A stretch of DNA of 55,458 nt from Candidatus Lachnoclostridium stercorigallinarum (lineage in GTDB: Bacteria > Bacillota > Clostridia > Lachnospirales > Lachnospiraceae): positions 1-55,458 of the forward strand of contig DXBC01000166.1 of NCBI GenBank assembly GCA_019116745.1. The letters are read 5' to 3'. Every line of letters starts with the position of its first letter. Position 1 is the stretch's first letter. The notes below the pieces were generated by a model. It was not told the DNA's origin, did no database searches, and worked only from the letters and a program-made list of their open reading frames with translations. This document shows, in pieces, positions 50,652 through 55,458 of this stretch. A program made the position numbers and the translations under genes.

Positions 50652-51581
50652 ATGTTTGGATGGAAGATTCGCAGGCCGAATGATACACCGGATGGCATTC
50701 ATAAATTGCAAGAAGCATTAAACGGCGCAGATGCCGTCATTATCGGCGCTGGCGCTGGCCTTTCCGCTTCTGCCGGGTTTAGCTATTCAGGTGAGCGGTT
50801 TAATAAGTATTTCCGGGACTTTGCGGAAAAGTATCCCATCCAGGATATGTATTCCGGCGGCTTTTATCCCTTCAGCAGTCTGGAAGAACATTGGGCATAC
50901 TGGAGCCGGTACATCTATATCAATCGCTATATGGATGCGCCGAAGCCGGTGTACAGTGACCTTTTGAAGCTGGTGCAGCACAAAGACTATTTCGTGCTGA
51001 CCACCAACGTGGATCACCAGTTCCAGAAGGCCGGGTTTGACAGGCACTGGCTGTTTTATACCCAGGGGGACTATGGCCTGTGGCAGTGCAGCGTACCTTG
51101 CCATAACCAAACCTATGATAATGAGGCGGCTGTTCGCAAAATGGCGGCAGCCCAGGGCTTTGGCTTTGCAGAAAACGGCGCTCTCTATGTGCCGGATGGG
51201 ACAAAGCTGAAGATGGAAGTTCCTTCGGAACTGATTCCATATTGTCCCCATTGTCATAAACCTATGACGATGAATCTGCGGGCTGACGATACCTTTGTGG
51301 AGGATGCAGGGTGGCACCAGGCCGCTGCCCGGTACGAGGACTTTCTGCGGCGGCATCAAAACCGGAAGGTGCTGTTTTTGGAACTGGCCGTTGGCCACAA
51401 TACGCCAACCATAGTAAAGTACAGTTTCTGGCGGATGACACATGATTGGCCGGACGCGATTTATGCCTGCCTGAATTATGGTGAAGCGTATGCACCTGAT
51501 GAGATCAGAAAAAAATCCATCTGTGTGAACGGAGACATCGGAGATATTCTGACTGCGTTAGAAAATACTTTGCTTTCATAG
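50652..51581 (+). CDS. SirTM-type sirtuin, probable protein ADP-ribosyltransferase
   Basis: 309 residues. NAD-binding start IIGAGAGLSASAGF; LTTNVDHQFQKAGF is the TxNxD motif; TQGDYGLWQC carries Gln where classic sirtuins have the catalytic His, as in the macrodomain-linked SirTM class. Four zinc cysteines are formed by QCSVPCH and YCPHCHKP. Instead of deacetylating, such enzymes attach ADP-ribose to a protein. The described systems in Staphylococcus and Streptococcus modify a lipoylated GcvH-like protein; no gcvH or lplA gene is beside this pair. Start ATG at 50652 or GTG at 50643; AGGAAAGG lies upstream. Confidence 0.88.
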   Translation: MFGWKIRRPNDTPDGIHKLQEALNGADAVIIGAGAGLSASAGFSYSGERFNKYFRDFAEKYPIQDMYSGGFYPFSSLEEHWAYWSRYIYINRYMDAPKPVYSDLLKLVQHKDYFVLTTNVDHQFQKAGFDRHWLFYTQGDYGLWQCSVPCHNQTYDNEAAVRKMAAAQGFGFAENGALYVPDGTKLKMEVPSELIPYCPHCHKPMTMNLRADDTFVEDAGWHQAAARYEDFLRRHQNRKVLFLELAVGHNTPTIVKYSFWRMTHDWPDAIYACLNYGEAYAPDEIRKKSICVNGDIGDILTALENTLLS

Positions 51582-51623
51582 GGCTGGTATTTCCGGAAAA
51601 TAAAAAATATTTCAAAAAAAGGC

Positions 51624-51692
51624 TATACAAAACAAAAAATCTCCGCTATAATATGACTCGTAAGACACCCATACGGGGTATAGGCATGGGTG
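51624..51692 (+). promoter_or_regulatory. copA promoter and palindromic leader
   Basis: TATAAT at 51647-51652 with a poor -35 TATACA at 51624-51629 (spacer 17). CACCCAT (51666-51672) and ATGGGTG (51686-51692) form a perfect inverted repeat, and inside it ATAC-GGG-GTAT is a further palindrome (51671-51681). Location between -10 and start suits a copper repressor site (CsoR or CopY type, unproven) or an RNA hairpin close to the RBS. Confidence 0.55.
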
Positions 51693-51708
51693 AGAGAGGA
51701 GAATGATT

Positions 51709-54330
51709 ATGCAGGAGAAATACGATATTACCGGAATGAGCTGTGCCGCCTGTTCCTCTCGTGTGGAGAAGGCTGTGTCTGCCCTTCCCGGGATGGAGCA
51801 GTGCTCGGTCAATCTTCTGAAAAACAGCATGGTGGTAAACTATGATGACCATACGTTAAGCGGCGCTCAGATCGTGCAGGCTGTGGAAAAAGCCGGCTAT
51901 GGGGCGGCGCTTCAGACAAAAGAAGGGCAGCGGACGGCGGCAAAGCAGCAGAATTCGCCGGTAAACGCTGCGAAAAAGGAGTACGAGTCCATGAAACGGC
52001 GGGTAATCTGGTCCTTTGTGTTCACAGTTCCGCTGTTCTATATTTCCATGGGCCATATGATGGGATGGCCGCTGCCGGGAATTTTCCTGGGCACGGAAAA
52101 TTCCATGATTTACGCCCTGACTTTGTTTCTGCTGCTGCTGCCGGTGGCGTTTATCAATTCCAAATACTATCGCAACGGCTTTAAGACGCTGATTCATGGC
52201 GCCCCCAACATGGATTCCCTGATTGCTCTGGGGTCCGGGGCATCTCTGGTTTACGGAATTTACGCCCTTTATAAGATCGCCTACGGCTTCGGCCACGGAG
52301 ATCTGGCCATGGTAAGTCAGTTTTCCCACGATCTCTATTTTGAGGGAGCGGGTACGATCCTGACCCTGATTACCCTGGGCAAGTTTTTTGAGGCCAGGGC
52401 AAAGGGAAGGACTTCCGATGCGATCAACAAGCTGCTGAACCTGGCTCCGAAGACGGCCACGGTGGTTCGGGACGGCGTGGAATCGGTGGTTCCGGTGGAA
52501 GAACTGGAAATGGGAGATATTCTGATTGTGAAGGCCGGAGAAGCGGTTCCCGTGGATGGAGTGCTGCTGGAGGGAAACGGATCTGTCGATGAGTCAGCGA
52601 TCACGGGAGAGAGTATCCCTGTGGATAAGGAGGCTGGGGACCGGGTGATCGGGGCCACTGTCAACAAGAGCGGTTACTTTAAGATGAGAGCCACAAAGGT
52701 GGGAGATGACACGGCTCTGGCCCAGATCATCCGCCTTGTGGATGAGGCTACCAGCTCCAAGGCGCCCATCGCCAAGCTGGCGGACCGGGTGGCCGGCGTG
52801 TTTGTGCCGGTGGTGATTACCATTGCTGTGATCTCGGCCATTGTGTGGCTGTTTATGGGGGCGACCTTTGAGTTTGCCCTGACCATCGCCGTATCGGTGC
52901 TGGTGGTGTCCTGTCCCTGTGCCCTGGGACTGGCCACGCCTACGGCCATTATGGTGGGAACGGGGCGGGGAGCCTCCAACGGCATCCTGATCAAGTCCGC
53001 AGAAGCTCTGGAGACGGTCCACTCTATTCAGACGGTAGTAATGGATAAGACGGGTACCATCACTCAGGGTCAGCCCATGGTGACAGACATTGCCTGTCCG
53101 GAGGGCGTGGATCAGACAGAGTTTCTTCAGATAGCCGCTTCTCTGGAAAAACTTTCGGAACATCCCCTGGCTCACGCCATTGTGACGGAGGCGGAGCGGA
53201 GGCGGATGTCCTATCTTCCGGTCCGGAATTTTGAGCAGATCCCCGGACAGGGTATCAGGGGAGAGATTGACGGCGCGGAGTGTCTGGCCGGAAATCAGAA
53301 AATGATGCAGGCATTTTCCGTGTATAATGAGGATATGGACCGTCTGCAGGACCAGCTGGCATCGGAGGGCAAAACGCCGCTGTTTTTTGCCAGAAACAGA
53401 GTTCTTATGGGAATGATCGCCGTGGCAGACGTGGTGAAGCCTACCAGCCGGGAGGCGATTCAGGAACTGAAGCAGATGGGCATTGAGGTGGTTATGCTCA
53501 CCGGAGATCACGCAAAGACGGCTGAGGCCATTCGCCGTCAGGTAGGAGTGGACCGGGTGATTGCAGAGGTACTGCCCCAGGATAAGGAGAGAGAGATTCG
53601 ACGGATCCAGGAGGGCGGACGAAAGGTGGCCATGGTGGGCGACGGCATCAATGACGCCCCGGCTCTGGCAAGGGCAGATGTGGGAATTGCCATCGGCGCC
53701 GGTACGGATGTGGCCATGGAATCTGCGGATATTGTGCTGATGAAGAATGATCTTCTGGATGTGGCGGGGGCCATTGAGCTGAGCAAGGCCACCATCCGCA
53801 ACATTAAAGAAAATCTGTTCTGGGCCTTTTTCTATAATGCCATCTGTATCCCGGTGGCAGCGGGATGCTTTTATACGGCTTTCGACCTGAAAATGAATCC
53901 CATGGTGGCGGCCCTGGCCATGAGCTTCAGCTCCGTATTTGTGGTCAGCAATGCCCTGCGCCTGCGCTTCTTTAAGCCGAAGCACGGCACGGCGGCGGTT
54001 TCCGCTCCGGCAGCTGCGGTCACAGAGCCGGTTGTGCACACAACGGCGGCGTCTTCCCCATCTGAAGAGAGAGAGGAGCAGCCGTTTAATACAAATAAAG
54101 ATCATGGAGGTATGATGATGAAAAAAGAACTTACGGTAGAAGGAATGATGTGTCAGAACTGCGTAAAGCACGTGACGAAGGCTCTGGAGGGAATTGAAGG
54201 AGCCACGGACGTGAAAGTGACTCTGGAAGACAAGAAAGCGGTGGTCTGCGTACCGGAGACGGTGACAGACGAGATGTTAAAGGCCGCTGTGGTGGACGCC
54301 GGATATGAGGTGACGAACATCGCCGGCTGA
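51709..54330 (+). CDS. copA: copper-transporting P1B-type ATPase with N- and C-terminal metal-binding domains
   Basis: 873 residues from this start. An N-terminal HMA domain (ITGMSCAACSSRVEKAV) and eight membrane helices surround the A-domain (SAITGESIPV), the membrane CPC motif in VSCPCALGLATPTA, the phosphorylation Asp in DKTGTITQ, SEHPLAHAI (HP locus) and GDGINDAPALARADVG. It exports Cu(I) at the expense of ATP. After the last helix a 45-residue linker leads to a second HMA domain with VEGMMCQNCVKHV. That domain looks like a fused copper chaperone. The ATG at 51709 has AGGAG seven bases upstream; 51703 is also in frame but too near. Confidence 0.95.
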   Translation: MQEKYDITGMSCAACSSRVEKAVSALPGMEQCSVNLLKNSMVVNYDDHTLSGAQIVQAVEKAGYGAALQTKEGQRTAAKQQNSPVNAAKKEYESMKRRVIWSFVFTVPLFYISMGHMMGWPLPGIFLGTENSMIYALTLFLLLLPVAFINSKYYRNGFKTLIHGAPNMDSLIALGSGASLVYGIYALYKIAYGFGHGDLAMVSQFSHDLYFEGAGTILTLITLGKFFEARAKGRTSDAINKLLNLAPKTATVVRDGVESVVPVEELEMGDILIVKAGEAVPVDGVLLEGNGSVDESAITGESIPVDKEAGDRVIGATVNKSGYFKMRATKVGDDTALAQIIRLVDEATSSKAPIAKLADRVAGVFVPVVITIAVISAIVWLFMGATFEFALTIAVSVLVVSCPCALGLATPTAIMVGTGRGASNGILIKSAEALETVHSIQTVVMDKTGTITQGQPMVTDIACPEGVDQTEFLQIAASLEKLSEHPLAHAIVTEAERRRMSYLPVRNFEQIPGQGIRGEIDGAECLAGNQKMMQAFSVYNEDMDRLQDQLASEGKTPLFFARNRVLMGMIAVADVVKPTSREAIQELKQMGIEVVMLTGDHAKTAEAIRRQVGVDRVIAEVLPQDKEREIRRIQEGGRKVAMVGDGINDAPALARADVGIAIGAGTDVAMESADIVLMKNDLLDVAGAIELSKATIRNIKENLFWAFFYNAICIPVAAGCFYTAFDLKMNPMVAALAMSFSSVFVVSNALRLRFFKPKHGTAAVSAPAAAVTEPVVHTTAASSPSEEREEQPFNTNKDHGGMMMKKELTVEGMMCQNCVKHVTKALEGIEGATDVKVTLEDKKAVVCVPETVTDEMLKAAVVDAGYEVTNIAG
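54106..54330 (+). CDS. internal RBS and CopZ-like domain that may be translated alone
   Basis: Inside copA, GGAGGT at 54106-54111 is a perfect SD before ATGATGATGAAAAAAG; the third ATG at 54118 has ideal six-base spacing. It opens a 70-codon in-frame reading of the C-terminal HMA domain ending at the copA stop. This is what a copZ gene would look like after fusion with copA, or it is a true internal start giving both a fused and a free chaperone. Proof needs translation data; sequence only shows the signal. Confidence 0.55.
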   Translation, partial: GGMMMKKELTVEGMMCQNCVKHVTKALEGIEGATDVKVTLEDKKAVVCVPETVTDEMLKAAVVDAGYEVTNIAG

Positions 54331-54471
54331 TCCGGCCGGAGAAAAAGAGGCGCTGCTGCGGACAGGAGAAAACCTGTTTTCGGAAAGCAGGGAAAGATTC
54401 TTGCGCAGGGGACGGAAACCTGTTAAAATGATGGACAGAATAAAGACGACAGCAGGGAGATGAGAGAGCGA

Positions 54472-55023
54472 ATGGAAGAAATCAATTTAGGAGCGAAGGT
54501 GCAGGAATTTCGGAATATGAGGCAGTACAGCCTTCGCGAGCTGGCAAGCCGGGCGGATCTGACTCCGTCCATGTTAAGCCAGATTGAAAATAATACGGCG
54601 AATCCGTCCATCAATACATTAAAAGCCATCGCTGCGGCGCTGGAAGTGCCTATGTTTAAGTTTTTTCAGGGCAATTCCGTGTCGGAAGATCTGATTGTGC
54701 GGAAGGGAAACTATGTCAAGCTGGGAAGTATAGAAGACGGCGTGATCTACGATTTGCTGACGCCGGACTTAAGCGGAGACATTGAAATGTGCCTCATGGA
54801 AATTCCGGCCCGGTCGGTCACCAGCACGGTTCCAAAGTCCCACGTGGGTGAGGAAGTGGCTTATGTGGTCAGCGGAAAAGCGACCATCCGCCTGGAGGAG
54901 AAGAGTTTTTCCCTCTCAGACGGGGACTGCGTGAGAATACCGCCGGGAGTGAAGCACCTCTGGGAAAATAAGCATGATGAAGTGGCGACGGTGATTTTTG
55001 CCATTACGCCGCCCAGCTTCTGA
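54472..55023 (+). CDS. XRE-cupin transcriptional regulator
   Basis: 183 residues from this start (187 from the alternative ATG at 54460). The XRE helix-turn-helix is at about 8-62 (LGAKVQEFRNMRQYSLRELASRADLTPSMLSQIENNTANPSINTLKAIA). A cupin barrel is at about 105-180 with HVGEEVAYVVSGKATIRLEEKSFSLSDGDCVRIPPGVKHLWENK. Such regulators sense a small molecule, often an amino acid or polyamine, in the cupin. The gene is alone between the copper ATPase and a terminator. Confidence 0.9.
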   Translation: MEEINLGAKVQEFRNMRQYSLRELASRADLTPSMLSQIENNTANPSINTLKAIAAALEVPMFKFFQGNSVSEDLIVRKGNYVKLGSIEDGVIYDLLTPDLSGDIEMCLMEIPARSVTSTVPKSHVGEEVAYVVSGKATIRLEEKSFSLSDGDCVRIPPGVKHLWENKHDEVATVIFAITPPSF

Positions 55024-55058
55024 AAAACGTTTGAAAAGATTATCAGGGAAAATCGCAG

Positions 55059-55109
55059 AAAAAATCCTTCGGAGATTCTGAACATGTTCAGGTCTCCGGA
55101 GGATTTTTT
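55059..55109. terminator. terminator after the XRE-cupin gene
   Basis: AAAAAATCCTTCGGAGA pairs with TCTCCGGAGGATTTTTT (one bulge), with a loop containing the palindrome TGAACATGTTCA. A-run and T-run on either side allow both directions. Confidence 0.9.
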
Positions 55110-55283
55110 GTCATTATGCACAAAAGAAACCCTGCAAATTAATCATATTCAACAATGTTTAATTTTATTGAACAGATTTATTGACATTTAATAAAATTAA
55201 GAGTAATTTAACGATAGAGAACGGCAGATGCACAAGAGAATTGATGCAGAACGTTCTGAAACGCAGAAAAGACGCGGTTTTCT
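55110..55283. other. AT-rich gap with a possible promoter
   Basis: A markedly AT-rich stretch, unlike the GC-rich genes around it. TTGACA at 55181-55186 and TAATTT at 55204-55209 (17 apart) could drive the fragment at the window end. TTCAACAATG...TTGAA (about 55148-55172) forms a loose inverted repeat. No gene is seen. Confidence 0.4.
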
Positions 55284-55458
55284 GTGAAAGAACAGATAAT
55301 GCCCGGGCAAAAAATGAGAAAATGTGAAAAGGAGAACGATGATTACTCTACAGATGACATTATCGGTAAAACTGGCGTGGAGCAGCTTATGGAAACCCAG
55401 CTTCAGGGAACGGACGGCTCAGAGAAGGTGGTTGTAGACCGGCTGGGTAAGATCTTGG
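55284..55458 (+). pseudogene. 5'-truncated penicillin-binding protein 2-like fragment, open at the window end
   Basis: From 55338 the frame reads DDYSTDDIIGKTGVEQLMETQLQGTDG then a Gly-Lys-Ile-Leu, a pattern found in the dimerisation domain of class B PBPs (PBP2), normally some 200 residues from the N-terminus. Upstream there is only about 18 codons to a stop codon (TGA at 55251), with possible starts at GTG 55284, ATG 55299 and ATG 55314. The membrane helix and front domain are missing, so it looks like a gene remnant or a rearranged start. Whether it continues intact beyond the window cannot be seen. Confidence 0.6.

Overview
The window looks like a chromosomal segment from a GC-rich, spore-forming gut Clostridium of the Lachnospiraceae type. 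The evidence is Gram-positive style ribosome binding sites (GGAGG), sigma-A promoters, T-box and TPP leaders, choline-binding-type cell-wall repeat proteins, an LCP cell-wall ligase, Spo0A boxes, and the lack of any outer-membrane genes. Species cannot be fixed from sequence reading alone.

Layout. 131-2229: alkylation repair pair (AdaA/AlkA-type fusion and Ogt). 2250-2692: a cluster of Spo0A boxes, a promoter, a 52-residue coiled-coil ORF absent from the supplied ORF track, and a terminator. 2755-4068 (-) and 30350-31732 (+): two secreted proteins built of cell-wall-binding repeats. 4343-18792: a surface polysaccharide locus with a ThDP enzyme, an epimerase, a C-methyltransferase, a zinc alcohol dehydrogenase, three GT2 glycosyltransferase genes (one with two catalytic domains), a polyprenyl-phosphate sugar transferase and an LCP ligase. 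Together these could make, modify, assemble and attach a glycan. 18860-23946: leucine operon leuA-leuC-leuD-leuB behind a perfect promoter and a T-box leader. 24063-25424: HtrA protease. 25496-28504: TPP riboswitch and thiW-thiM-thiE-thiD salvage operon. 28553-32891: HAD phosphatase, a SAM methyltransferase, a wall-binding protein and a threonine aldolase-like enzyme.

33130-38224 holds the least familiar system: a helix-turn-helix-like protein, a Ser/Thr kinase fused to a NACHT-like NTPase with a membrane segment, and a lipoprotein, apparently co-transcribed. It is followed by an XRE regulator, a small basic protein, and a secreted protein with two discoidin-like domains and a DnaJ-type zinc finger.

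40528-43606 is an Rrf2 regulator and its probable target, an NAD(P)H-binding protein. They share a TGTAA-N9-TTACA operator (three copies) and are separated by an IS110-family element. The non-coding flank of that element carries repeats matching both of its candidate ends, as expected for a bridge RNA. 43877-49589: CitMHS-type transporter, LysR regulator, tannase-like esterase, aldo/keto reductase and MarR regulator. 49752-51581: a zinc-macrodomain and SirTM-type sirtuin pair (reversible ADP-ribosylation). 51709-54330: copper ATPase with a C-terminal CopZ-like domain that has its own ribosome binding site. 54472-55023: XRE-cupin regulator. The window closes in a 5'-truncated-looking penicillin-binding protein fragment.
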